A stretch of DNA of 64,000 nt, taken from contig NZ_CP026116.1 of assembly GCF_004101845.1 (NCBI RefSeq), forward strand, positions 1,612,001 to 1,676,000, given 5' to 3'. The stretch is from Latilactobacillus curvatus JCM 1096 = DSM 20019. GTDB lineage: Bacteria > Bacillota > Bacilli > Lactobacillales > Lactobacillaceae. A program made the translations under genes and the position numbers. The notes under the pieces were generated by a model. The model was not told where the DNA came from. It searched no databases and saw only the letters and a list, made by a program, of their open reading frames with translations. Positions 7,873 to 16,477 of the stretch are shown one piece after another (the stretch's first letter is position 1; the number at the start of each line of letters is the position of its first letter).

Positions 7873-9573
7873 TTATCCTTGTTGAGAAAGGGAACGGCGA
7901 TTGGCGAAGGGAACGAGCCGCTTTTTTTGTTTTAAGAACCGTTGCCGGTAGTAACGATATTGTGGTGTGAATGGATGGGAAGATGAGGCATGCCATGGCT
8001 TTTCGTGACCACAGAAGTGAACAAGCGCAGGTTCTTTTTGGGTTTCTAAGAATTGTTTTTTGAGGTGTTCAGTTGGTGGTGTGATGGTGTTCATCAAAAT
8101 GTTTGTTTGGGCATTCCACATAGGGTGAAGGTGAATCCACCGATCATGCAAAATTGCATTTAAAGCATCTTGATCGTGGAAGCGTAATTTCTCAGGGTGC
8201 TGATTGATGAAGTCGAGTACACGGCTGACAATATTGTGTTGACGCCATTTTTTGAGATTGAGTAACATCACACCGGAATTAAAGTAACGCGGACTTTGGT
8301 AATCGATAGCCATTTTTTCTAAGCGTTCGTGGAACCCAGCATCTTCTACTGCAGCGAGGAAGGATTGGCCTAAGTCGATATCCCATAGCCGGGCTAAATC
8401 TGTGAGGCATAGCGCATCGCAATCGATGTAGAGTGCACGATCGAGGTGAGGGAACACGTCGGGAATTAGAATCCGATAGTACGCCGTTTTTAAGATCCGA
8501 TCACTTTCAACAGTATTAGCCAGTAAAGATTCGTTGACCTCTGCAAAGGTCAAGTCGGCATCAAATCGAGCCACAACATGCTGTAAGACCGCTTTATCTC
8601 GTGCGGTGAGGTGGTCTTCTAAGACGTAAAAAGCATAGTGTCGATGTGAGTCATTGTGATTAAGAATTGAGGCGTATAGAATTGCCAGCGTTTCGATGAA
8701 ATCGGAATTGACGGCCGATACAATATTGATTGTATCGGATTGTTGCGCATGTAATTGTTTGAGTTCCTTTTGATATTGGTTTAAGAAGGGGTGACTTTTT
8801 AGAGTGTTCCAAGGTTTCTCGTGTGTTGTGAAGTGAACGATTGCCAGGTTGGCGATTGCTTCATCAAATAAATGGGCATATTCAGTGTTGATAGGCGCAT
8901 GTTTTCTAAAGAGCAATGAGTTTTGTACGTTCCATTTAGGATGGAGTAGTTTCACTTTACCAACCAAAGTGGCATTTAGCGCATCTTGATCATGGAATTG
9001 TAAGCGATCCGCATGATGATTGATGAAGTGGAAAGTCCGCTCTGTGATGGATGCATGATTCCACCGGACCGTATCAATTAGCATGACCCCTGAATTGAAG
9101 TAGATGTTATTCGATTGTGGTGGGGTGATGCCGAGCCGTCGCAGTGTGAGTGCCTGTCCAGGATCAATCACGGCACCCACGATATTTGTGCCCAAAGGCG
9201 TATTATATAGCGGCGTGAGATCAGTTTGTACGAGAATATCGACATCTAAATATAAGACACGTTCGATTTTTTCCCGCAACAAAAGGGTTGGCGCTAAAAT
9301 GCGGTAGTAAGCCGTTTTGTTGATGTGGTTGCTTTCAGGACAGTTTTCAAAAAGCTGCTTATTAAGTGCAATAAACTCAACTTGATTGGGTCGTGGGACG
9401 CGCTTGGAAACAGCGTGTTTCGTTTGCGGAGTGAGTTCATTATCGAGAATAAAAAAATTAATAGTAGTTTTGGGCGAAATATGGGTTAGAACCGACTTTA
9501 TGGCGATTAAAAGTTGATCACCATAGTTTTCATCTGCGGCAAACATGATATTAATAGCGTTGATAATAACCAT
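7873..9573 (-). CDS. Double-domain glycosyltransferase, GT8 family
   Basis: The 566-residue protein consists of two complete GT8 domains in tandem (about 1-275 and 280-550). Each has the nucleotide-sugar metal site DxD (VLYLDVDILV; ALYIDCDALC), the NSGVMLI/NSGVMLL motif, FHDQDALNA, and a C-terminal HxxxxKPW (HFTTHEKPW; HFCGHEKPW). GT8 enzymes transfer glucose or galactose from UDP-sugars, in lactobacilli often onto wall polymers or glycoproteins. Both catalytic sets look intact, so the enzyme could add two sugars. No signal peptide is seen. It is a single gene, ending convergently with the metal operon. The acceptor is unknown. Confidence 0.88.
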   Translation of the reverse strand: MVIINAINIMFAADENYGDQLLIAIKSVLTHISPKTTINFFILDNELTPQTKHAVSKRVPRPNQVEFIALNKQLFENCPESNHINKTAYYRILAPTLLLREKIERVLYLDVDILVQTDLTPLYNTPLGTNIVGAVIDPGQALTLRRLGITPPQSNNIYFNSGVMLIDTVRWNHASITERTFHFINHHADRLQFHDQDALNATLVGKVKLLHPKWNVQNSLLFRKHAPINTEYAHLFDEAIANLAIVHFTTHEKPWNTLKSHPFLNQYQKELKQLHAQQSDTINIVSAVNSDFIETLAILYASILNHNDSHRHYAFYVLEDHLTARDKAVLQHVVARFDADLTFAEVNESLLANTVESDRILKTAYYRILIPDVFPHLDRALYIDCDALCLTDLARLWDIDLGQSFLAAVEDAGFHERLEKMAIDYQSPRYFNSGVMLLNLKKWRQHNIVSRVLDFINQHPEKLRFHDQDALNAILHDRWIHLHPMWNAQTNILMNTITPPTEHLKKQFLETQKEPALVHFCGHEKPWHASSSHPFTPQYRYYRQRFLKQKKRLVPFANRRSLSQQG

Positions 9574-9742
9574 CTCCTTTTAGGTGTTGTGTCTTTATTT
9601 AAACAACTTCAACAATCTTTGTAAAGGTAAATGATTATGCTAACAATAACAAAACGTAATCATAAAAGTTGCATCAATAAGTGTGATTATTTTATATTGA
9701 TGGTGTAGCGTTATTAAAAATTTCATGAAAGGAAGGTTGCTT

Positions 9743-10012
9743 ATGCAAAAAGAAGTCCCAATTAGGAAAGTTAGGTTAGGTCGTAGTACAGTTAAGACCC
9801 CAGAATTGTGCTTGGTGATTAAGAAAGAATCAGCCAATCTAAAGTGTTTTCTAGAAGGTATGACTGATTTGGAGGAAGCAATTTTAAGAGAGAATAACGG
9901 TGAGGCCCTCGTCGGTGAGAGCTGGGGGCCATTGGAATTTGATCATCATGGTCGTGTTTTTAGTAACAAGACGGTAAAAAGGTGTCTTCAAAAATTGGAT
10001 GATAATCAATGA
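9743..10012 (+). CDS. Small protein of unknown function
   Basis: Eighty-nine residues from the ATG at 9743, chosen for its ribosome binding site GGAAGG 8 nt upstream. It is soluble and charged, with no membrane segment, signal or motif that I recognise (the middle reads LEGMTDLEEAILRENNGEAL, then WGPLEFDHHGRVF). It lies 40 bp upstream of the tyrosine phosphatase gene and might share its transcript. The promoter is probably in the 170-bp gap shared with the divergent GT8 gene. Confidence 0.6.
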   Translation: MQKEVPIRKVRLGRSTVKTPELCLVIKKESANLKCFLEGMTDLEEAILRENNGEALVGESWGPLEFDHHGRVFSNKTVKRCLQKLDDNQ

Positions 10013-10051
10013 TCCTAGCAGCCAAAGTGGTTGATTAGAGAGGATGAGTCG

Positions 10052-10840
10052 ATGGTTTCGCGCATATTACCAATTAAAAATGGCTACAATTTCAGAGAAC
10101 TAGGTGGCTATCAAACACTGGATGGTCGCTCGATTAAACCGCATCGATTATTCAGAACGGGGAATCTGGCGAATCTTAGTAAGAGAGAATTGGTGCTCTT
10201 GGAAAGCTACCATATCACCTATGTCGTGGATTTTCGTTCACCAATGGAGCGCAAAAAAGCGCCAGATAAAAAGATTACGACGGCATCTTACGAATCGTTG
10301 CCAATTTTTAAAGAAGATGCGACGCAAAGTACGGCGAGTGAAGCGGAACTTTATGAGCGCTACACCAATAATCCGCTTGGTGGGCAGCAACAAATGCGCC
10401 AAGTCTATCGAGAAATGGTGCAAGATCCCTATTCAATCGGAATGTATCGCCAATTCTTCGAACGATTATTGACTGAAGCCGATCCGCAACAAGCAGTTTT
10501 ATTTCACTGTACAGGTGGCAAAGACCGTACCGGAATGGCGGCTTATTATTTATTAAATGCACTCGGGGTACCTGAAGATGTGATCCAATATGATTATCTA
10601 TTATCGAATACAGCATCTAGGGAACACGTTGCAGCCCGCATTAAGACGCTACGTCAAAAAGATGCCTCAAGCGGCTTTTTAAAAAGTATGCATGCATTGA
10701 TGAGTGTTGATCAGTCCTACTTAAGCACAGCTGAGCGCATAATCAATGAGGATTATGGTTCAACTCAAGCCTATTTACAACAGGCCTTAGGATTAACAAC
10801 GCAGGACATTGAACATTTAAAAGCAGTGTATCTAGATTAA
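10052..10840 (+). CDS. Protein-tyrosine phosphatase, DSP/MptpB-like
   Basis: The 262-residue protein carries the P-loop HCTGGKDRTG (catalytic Cys, then Arg six residues on) near residue 153 and the N-terminal NFRELGGYQT and HRLFRTGNL motifs of the Y_phosphatase3 family. Members remove phosphate from phosphotyrosine, phosphoserine or phosphoinositides. The start at ATG 10052 is preferred because GAGAGG precedes it; a TTG at 10031 would add 7 residues. It is followed 22 bp later by an SDR oxidoreductase gene. The physiological substrate is not known. Confidence 0.85.
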   Translation: MVSRILPIKNGYNFRELGGYQTLDGRSIKPHRLFRTGNLANLSKRELVLLESYHITYVVDFRSPMERKKAPDKKITTASYESLPIFKEDATQSTASEAELYERYTNNPLGGQQQMRQVYREMVQDPYSIGMYRQFFERLLTEADPQQAVLFHCTGGKDRTGMAAYYLLNALGVPEDVIQYDYLLSNTASREHVAARIKTLRQKDASSGFLKSMHALMSVDQSYLSTAERIINEDYGSTQAYLQQALGLTTQDIEHLKAVYLD

Positions 10841-10862
10841 TTGGAAAAGAGGGAACAAGAAG

Positions 10863-11753
10863 ATGGGTAAACCAGATTTAAAAGATCCGCGAACACTTTA
10901 TCGGACAGAGCCATTTCAAGAACAAGAACAAGCTAGTCCGGCATTGCAAGATCAAATGCATCCCAAGCCAGATTGTGGCGAAGAACACTACCGTGGTGCA
11001 CAACGGTTACTAGATCGTAAAGTGCTGATTACCGGAGGAGATTCTGGTATCGGTCGCGCAGTTGCAATTGCGTTTGCCCGAGAAGGAGCAGACATTGCAT
11101 TGCAATATTTGCCAGGTGAAGAAGTGGATGCACAAGAAGTGGCTCAATTGGTGCGAGATGCAGGGCGTAAAATCGCATTGATCCCAGCTGATTTTCGGAA
11201 ACCACAGATTGCTAGCCAAGTAGTGGAAACCGCGCAGCAGCAAATTGGCACACTTGACACATTAGTCTTAAACGCAGCTCAACAAATTGCGCATCCATCA
11301 ATTACCGAATTACCAATAGAACAAGTTCAAGATAGTTTTAACGTTAATGTGGTTGCGATGTATGCGCTTGTGCAAGCAGCATTGCCTCAATTACCGGCTG
11401 GCGGCAGTATTCTGACGACCACTTCAGTGCAAGCCTTTAATCCGAGTCCGCATTTGTTAGATTATGCAGCAACAAAAGCAGCAATCAAGAATTTTACGAT
11501 CAATCTAGCGCAACAATTAGCGGATAAAGGTATTCGGGTCAACGGGGTTGCACCAGGTCCGATTTGGACACCGTTACAGTTGGCTCAAGGACAACTGGAA
11601 GGGGCTTTGCCTAAGTTTGGGCAGAATACATTGCTAGAAAGAGCCGGCCAACCGGCGGAATTAGCACCGCTATATGTTTTTTTAGCAAGCAACGCAGCAA
11701 GCTATATTACCGGTCAAATTTACGGCGTTACCGGTGGCGAATCAATTAATTAA
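10863..11753 (+). CDS. SDR-family oxidoreductase, general-stress (GSP39-like) type
   Basis: This 296-residue enzyme is a classical short-chain dehydrogenase with an N-terminal extension of about 45 residues (DPRTLYRTEPF... HPKPDCGE) typical of the YhdF/GSP39 group. The cofactor site is TGGDSGIGRA (near residue 58), followed by LNAAQ and the catalytic YAATKAAIKN (Tyr and Lys near 200). The C-terminal PGPIWTPLQ and VTGGESIN are as expected. Relatives are stress-induced NAD(P)-dependent sugar or aldehyde reductases; the substrate is not predictable. It precedes a stress-response cluster. Confidence 0.87.
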   Translation: MGKPDLKDPRTLYRTEPFQEQEQASPALQDQMHPKPDCGEEHYRGAQRLLDRKVLITGGDSGIGRAVAIAFAREGADIALQYLPGEEVDAQEVAQLVRDAGRKIALIPADFRKPQIASQVVETAQQQIGTLDTLVLNAAQQIAHPSITELPIEQVQDSFNVNVVAMYALVQAALPQLPAGGSILTTTSVQAFNPSPHLLDYAATKAAIKNFTINLAQQLADKGIRVNGVAPGPIWTPLQLAQGQLEGALPKFGQNTLLERAGQPAELAPLYVFLASNAASYITGQIYGVTGGESIN

Positions 11754-11877
11754 ACAAGTGCATTTACGATAATTTAATAATATTGATAAGCGTATTGTTT
11801 TACGGATGCTAGTTGAATTTGTTACATTTATGGAGAACTAGCAATATATTTTAAGGAAACAAGAAAGGATGATTGTT

Positions 11878-12129
11878 ATGTTACATTGGTTATGGGTTTT
11901 AATTATTGGCGCTTTAATTGGGGTGATTGCGGGGGCATTGACAAGTCGTGATTTACCTGCAGGTTGGATCGGCAATATCGTCGGTGGGTTAGTCGGCGCC
12001 TGGCTAGGCCAATCATTGTTTGGCAGCTGGGGACCACAGCTTGCCGGGATGGCCTTAATTCCATCCATTATCGGTGCCGTGATTGTCGTTTTCGTTGTTT
12101 CATTATTATTCACACGTAGAAAATCCTAA
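11878..12129 (+). CDS. GlsB/YeaQ/YmgE family stress-response membrane protein
   Basis: Eighty-three residues from ATG 11878, which has GAAAGGA 8 nt upstream (the ATG at 11869 is too close). It is a small three-segment membrane protein with glycine-rich helices (GALIGVIAGAL, GNIVGGLVGAWLG), the hallmark of PF04226. These proteins are induced by stress. It heads a run of five stress genes with AmaP and two Asp23/Gls24 proteins. Confidence 0.85.
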   Translation: MLHWLWVLIIGALIGVIAGALTSRDLPAGWIGNIVGGLVGAWLGQSLFGSWGPQLAGMALIPSIIGAVIVVFVVSLLFTRRKS

Positions 12130-12147
12130 TACAAAGGGGCGGACACC

Positions 12148-12696
12148 ATGAATAAATTAACTAAAGTGGTGATCAGTTTAGCCAGTTTGCTTGGGTTGTG
12201 TCAGGTAGCGTGGTTTATCACATTAATCTATCCACTACAACAATCCAATAAGCAATTTATGAATCTTAGTTGGCTACCCGAACAATGGGTCGGTAATTTT
12301 GGACTTGGATTAGGAGTGCTTAGCGGCTTAATTTTCTTATATTTACTGCTATTGGCATTATTCAGTCCACCGAAAAAACGCCAAATGATCATCAAGACCG
12401 ATAAAGGTGAACTAGCACTTTCCCGCAAAGCGGTTGAAAAAACAGTGACACAAGCTATTATTGAAAAACACCGTGTTAAGGAAGTGTTAGTCCATACGAC
12501 GTTTAAAGGCCGACATCCAAAAGTGACTGCCGACGTTCAAGCGGTCACAGTGGATCGCAACGATCTCGATCAACAAGCACGGGCAGTTAAAGAAACGGTA
12601 CAGCAAGCATTACAAACAATCTTTGAGATGCCGATTAAAGCAGTGAATGTCAAACTATCACCGCTAAGTAATCAGGCAAAAAGTGATGTGAGGTGA
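12148..12696 (+). CDS. amaP: Alkaline shock response membrane anchor protein AmaP
   Basis: The 182-residue protein has two N-terminal membrane segments (residues about 7-30 and 50-72), then a soluble domain. In Staphylococcus aureus AmaP holds Asp23 at the membrane. Identification rests on this topology, the C-terminal domain (IEKHRVKEVLVHTTFKGRHP...) and its place directly before a DUF2273 protein and two Asp23/Gls24 genes. The next gene starts 5 bp after its stop. Confidence 0.82.
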   Translation: MNKLTKVVISLASLLGLCQVAWFITLIYPLQQSNKQFMNLSWLPEQWVGNFGLGLGVLSGLIFLYLLLLALFSPPKKRQMIIKTDKGELALSRKAVEKTVTQAIIEKHRVKEVLVHTTFKGRHPKVTADVQAVTVDRNDLDQQARAVKETVQQALQTIFEMPIKAVNVKLSPLSNQAKSDVR

Positions 12697-12701
12697 GACA
12701 A

Positions 12702-12896
12702 ATGAGACGTTCTTATTGGGGCTTTGTTGTTGGGGCAGTGTTGGCAGCCATTTGGATTAGTTTTGGATTTATGAGTTTAATCTTGATTATCATCGCTGGT
12801 TTACTCGGCTACATTGCAGCTAGTTTAACAGGGTCTAAGGAAGATCTAGAAGGATTTAGATCACAAGTTAACCGGGTCTTGAAGCAGGATAAATAA
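12702..12896 (+). CDS. DUF2273 family small membrane protein
   Basis: Sixty-four residues from ATG 12702, placed after the GAGGTGAG ribosome binding site. Two short hydrophobic segments (YWGFVVGAVLAAIWISFGF and LILIIIAGLLGYIAASL) are followed by a charged tail. In lactobacilli and staphylococci such proteins sit between amaP and asp23. It is likely part of the same membrane assembly. Confidence 0.82.
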   Translation: MRRSYWGFVVGAVLAAIWISFGFMSLILIIIAGLLGYIAASLTGSKEDLEGFRSQVNRVLKQDK

Positions 12897-12911
12897 CGGA
12901 GGTGTGACAAA

Positions 12912-13337
12912 ATGGTAGAACAAGCACATTTAGATGAAGTGATGGCCAATAGCAAATTGACTTTTGAAGATGCTGTAATCGCCAAAATTGCTGGTAAGAC
13001 AGCGCAAAACATTGATGGCTTATTATCGATGAACGGTAATTTCTTCAGTGATATTGCGGATCGTTTTAGAAACGATAGTGATCCAACGAAGGGCATCAGT
13101 GTGGAAGTTGGCGAAAAACAGGTCGCAATCGACATGACCATTATTTTGGAATACGGCCGGAATGCACGGGATGTTTTCGAACGATTAACAGCTGCAGTGA
13201 CTGAAGCTGTCGAATCAATGACCGGTTTGAGTGTTGTCGAAGTTAACAGCCATGTCAGTGACATTATGACTAAGAAAGAATGGCAACAACAAGGCAGTAA
13301 TCCAAAGAAAAGTGATTCTGAAAAACGCGTTCAATAA
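12912..13337 (+). CDS. Asp23/Gls24 family envelope stress response protein
   Basis: The 141-residue cytoplasmic protein belongs to the Asp23/Gls24 family (PF03780), with the core DAVIAKIAGKTAQNIDGLLS and VEVNSHVSDIMTKKEW. It is thought to be recruited to the membrane by AmaP and to protect the envelope under alkaline or wall stress. It is 24 bp upstream of a paralogue that shares EDPTKG-like, EYG and DLMTKKEW blocks. Start at 12912 with GGAGGTG upstream. Confidence 0.9.
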   Translation: MVEQAHLDEVMANSKLTFEDAVIAKIAGKTAQNIDGLLSMNGNFFSDIADRFRNDSDPTKGISVEVGEKQVAIDMTIILEYGRNARDVFERLTAAVTEAVESMTGLSVVEVNSHVSDIMTKKEWQQQGSNPKKSDSEKRVQ

Positions 13338-13361
13338 AAATAGTAAAGGATGATGAAAACG

Positions 13362-13802
13362 ATGGATAAACCAAACAAACCAATGGATAAAATGATGGAT
13401 AAGACAATGGATCAACATACCGAAAAAATCGAAAAAGAATTGAACTTCTCGGATGGTGTGATTGAAAAAATTGCGGGCCAAACGGTGCATGACATCGATG
13501 GCGTCTTAGAATTATCAGGCGGGATGATGAGTCAATTAGCTGATCGTTTCAGAGACCAAGAAGATCCGACAAAGGGCGTCGACGCTGATATTGATAACCA
13601 AGAAGTAACGATTGAATTGGATGCCATCTTGGAATACGGTAAATCAGCGCCAGACATCTTCGAACAAACAATTGAACGCATCGCTAAATCAGTACATCAA
13701 ATGACTGGTTTAAACGTGACGAAGATTAAAATGAATGTCTCTGACTTGATGACCAAGAAAGAATGGGCAGCAAAACAAGATTCTCCAAAAGAAGATAAAT
13801 AA
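13362..13802 (+). CDS. Asp23/Gls24 family envelope stress response protein, second copy
   Basis: A paralogue of the preceding gene: FSDGVIEKIAGQTVHDIDGV, EDPTKGVDADI, EYGKSAPDIFEQ and VSDLMTKKEWA align with it. It differs by a Met/Lys/Asp-rich N-terminus (DKPNKPMDKMMDKTMDQHTE) before the core. Three ATG codons (13350, 13353, 13362) compete for one ribosome binding site AAAGGA; 13362 leaves a 11-nt gap, 13353 only 2, so the start is uncertain by 3 residues. A terminator follows, closing the stress cluster. Confidence 0.88.
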   Translation: MDKPNKPMDKMMDKTMDQHTEKIEKELNFSDGVIEKIAGQTVHDIDGVLELSGGMMSQLADRFRDQEDPTKGVDADIDNQEVTIELDAILEYGKSAPDIFEQTIERIAKSVHQMTGLNVTKIKMNVSDLMTKKEWAAKQDSPKEDK

Positions 13803-13839
13803 AAAGAAGGTATCCGGTGGGCCGGATACCTTCTTTTTG
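13802..13839. terminator. Bidirectional terminator after the Asp23/Gls24 genes
   Basis: AAAGAAGGTATCCGG, a TGGG loop and the complementary arm are followed by a T run. The catalase gene converges on it from the right. Confidence 0.92.
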
Positions 13840-13845
13840 TATAGA

Positions 13846-15288
13846 TTAGTGTTCAAATTGGTTTAAATCTAAATTTAATGCCGTTGCGACTCGGCGACCG
13901 TATTCTGGATCCGCTTGGTAGAACTGTTTGACTTCGCGGATTTGAATTTCAGGTTTTGTAACTTGGCCGAGATTTAAGCGAATGTTTTCGATTAGTCGAT
14001 CTTGTTCTTCATCAGTTAGTAAGTTGTAAAGCTTATCGGCTGCTGAATAGTAATCGGGATCGGCTGGATAGTTACCGGTTTGACCGCTAAGTTGGTCGCC
14101 ATGAATTTTGGCAGATGGGACTTCTTTTGGACCATTTTCACTATTAGGTTCATAGTTGACGCCTGTCTCTTGGTTTTTTGCCATGATCCCGTCGCGTTCG
14201 TAATTATGCACGGGCACTTTTGGCCGGTTAACAGGTAATTGTTCATAGTTGGCACCTAGACGGTAACGTTCAGCATCTTTATAACCGAACAACCGTCCCT
14301 GGAGGAGTTTGTCAGGGGAAGCTTCAATCCCAGGAACTAAGTTAGCAGGTGAGAAAGCCAATTCTTCGATATCCTCAAAGTTGTTGGTTGGATTTTCATC
14401 GAGTACCATTTGACCGATTTCGATTAAGGGGTAATCCTTTTGTGAAATGACCTTCGTCACATCAAAGATATCTTGCGGATAGTTTAAACCAGCTTCATAA
14501 GGAACAAGTTGAACGGCAACGGTCCAACTTGGATGGTCGCCTGTTTCAATCGCATCGAATAAATCATTTTGTAGATAATCTGTATCTTTACCAGCCAATT
14601 CGGCAGCCAGTTCGTTACTTAAGTTATGGACGCCTTGGTTTGTCTTGAAGTGGTATTTTACCCAGAACTGCTCACCAGCAGCATTCACCCATTTAAAGGT
14701 ATGACTACCGTAGCCATGCATCATCCGATAACTAGCGGGAATCCCGCGATCACTCATTAAAATCGTCACCTGATGGACTGATTCAGGTGAAAGTGACCAG
14801 AAATCCCACTGCATGTCTTGGCTTCTCGCGTGTGTTCGTGGATCTCGTTTTTGGGAGTGAATGAAATCAGGGAATTTCAGAGGATCATTAACAAAGAAAA
14901 CGGGCGTATTATTACCAACAATGTCATAGTTGCCTTCTTCGGTATAGAACTTAAGGGCAAATCCACGCACATCACGATAAGTATCGGGATAGCCGGCTTC
15001 ACCAGCTACTTGTGAGAAGCGCGCAATCATTGGTGTTTTCTTACCAGCACCACTGAAAATGGCTGCCTTTGTGTAGGCGCTCATATCCTTAGTGAGTTGG
15101 AAGTAACCTTTAGCACCGGCGCCTTTAGCATGCACGACCCGTTCTGGAATCCGTTCACGATTAAAATGCGCGAGTTTTTCGAGCAATTAATAATCCTGAA
15201 TTAAAACGGGACCGCGTTGACTAGCAGTTTGCGAATGTTGATTATCCGCCCACGTTTGGCCCTCATTAGTCGTTAGTTTGTTTGTCAT
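13846..15288 (-). pseudogene. katA: Haem catalase gene with an in-frame ochre codon at position 34
   Basis: The gene codes for a small-subunit monofunctional catalase, which breaks down hydrogen peroxide using haem. The natural start is the ATG at 15288 (MTNKLTTNEGQTWADNQHSQ). After 33 residues a TAA (15187-15189) breaks the frame between VLIQDY and [20 protein letters not shown]; the rest (446 codons) is open and complete. The active-site His ([13 protein letters not shown]), Asn ([11 protein letters not shown]) and the proximal Tyr region ([14 protein letters not shown]) are all present. Restored length is 480 residues, normal for the family. CAA to TAA (Gln) would be one transition. A TTG directly after the stop might allow weak restart, but the N-terminal arm would be lost, so the strain may lack catalase unless the base is a sequencing error. 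Confidence 0.9.
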
Positions 15289-15398
15289 GTAAATAGCCTC
15301 TTTCATTGCACTTTGTGCCCAGAGAGATAAGACAGGGTCAACTCAACTATATTATTTCTCAGCGAAACTGCAATATTATTGCTTGTGCAAAAAGCCAC

Positions 15399-15439
15399 TA
15401 AAAAACGGTTTACAACTAATAAAATTAGTCGTAAACCGT
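15399..15439 (-). terminator. Terminator of the 300-residue membrane protein gene
   Basis: ACGGTTTAC and ACTAAT arms pair across an AAA loop at 15405-15439. Read on the minus strand the stem is followed by a T run, right after the stop of the gene at 15444. Confidence 0.85.
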
Positions 15440-15443
15440 CATG

Positions 15444-16346
15444 TTATCTGCTGATGAGACGCGGCTTAATGTATTGCTGGTATAAATAAGCAGCCCCAAA
15501 AAAGTAACTAGTTGCCAGTAAAGTGACGAGCGGCAAACTTTGAAACATTTGGTGTGGGAGAATAATGGCCAATAAAGGGAAGGCGTAGGCGGCGGGAATT
15601 CTGACTTGTAGCAGATAGAGTAATGCCCAAACTAGTGGCAGTGCAATTAAGGTTACCAATAACCGTGAATCAAGTAAGCTATAAGCGACGAATCCGATTG
15701 TGGCGGCGCCAGTTAATGCAACCATCTGCTTGATGGCCATTTTACCTGGATACATTGGTTTTTGTAGAATTTCAAAAAAGACGACAAGTACCGGCGGAAT
15801 GGCAGCCATCTGTGGCCGGCCGAGTAAACTAACAACTAACACCCATAAGAGTGCAATGATTAGAAAAACCAGCATGACGCGATAGTTAATCGTGGCATGA
15901 TAGGGATGTTGCAGATGCAATTTGCGGAGGCTAACGACCAACATCAAAGTGAGCGTAAAGCCTAAAATTGCAATGATGAATGAAAGTTCAGTGGCGTTGA
16001 CGATAATCGGTAACAGCCCCGTTGCAAACGATGGTGCGAGTGTCGAGCGAAATAAACAAAGTAAAACAATCATGATGAGTAGTAGTAAGCTAATTTTAAC
16101 TGCATAACTGAGCGGCAACCGATTAATGCCAAACCCAACGATGGCGGTTATCGATGGCAGCCAAAATATCTTGGCGGGTTGATTGAGCCAACCCGGTTCG
16201 TGATAAATCCACAGCCCCGTTGTTAAGGCTGCGATTTCGGGTAGAATAATCTCAACATCGTTCAAGACAGTGGCAATGCCCACCATCAATAATACGAATC
16301 CAAAGCCGAGTAAGTAATCCGATAGTTTTAATTTTTGGGGTTTCAA
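15444..16346 (-). CDS. Polytopic membrane protein of unknown function (possibly HPP-like)
   Basis: Three hundred residues, almost entirely hydrophobic, with about ten membrane segments. APSFATGLLPIIVNATE and GRPQMAAIPPVLVVFFE contain the Pro- and Gly-rich turns seen in HPP-family and related proteins, but I do not recognise it with confidence. It stands alone between convergent terminators, with its own upstream gap, and no partner gene indicates a substrate. Confidence 0.7.
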   Translation of the reverse strand: MKPQKLKLSDYLLGFGFVLLMVGIATVLNDVEIILPEIAALTTGLWIYHEPGWLNQPAKIFWLPSITAIVGFGINRLPLSYAVKISLLLLIMIVLLCLFRSTLAPSFATGLLPIIVNATELSFIIAILGFTLTLMLVVSLRKLHLQHPYHATINYRVMLVFLIIALLWVLVVSLLGRPQMAAIPPVLVVFFEILQKPMYPGKMAIKQMVALTGAATIGFVAYSLLDSRLLVTLIALPLVWALLYLLQVRIPAAYAFPLLAIILPHQMFQSLPLVTLLATSYFFGAAYLYQQYIKPRLISR

Positions 16347-16418
16347 AAGATAAATGACTCCTTAGTGTGGTTTGAGTAATAGTATTTATTATACGCTACT
16401 GAAAAAAGAGGACAACTC

Positions 16419-16463
16419 AAAAAAGAGCGTTTCAACTAACGAATAGCTGAGACGCTCTTTTTT
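16419..16463 (-). terminator. Terminator downstream of the C69 dipeptidase gene
   Basis: AAAAGAGCGTTTCA pairs with TGAGACGCTCTTTT over a 13-nt loop; T-rich on both sides. Confidence 0.88.
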
Positions 16464-16477
16464 GAATTAAATAATTA

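Noticed and set aside
12809..13490. Long minus-strand frames antisense to the Asp23/Gls24 genes
   Set aside because: Shadows of the two paralogous stress genes, in whose frames all family motifs are found.
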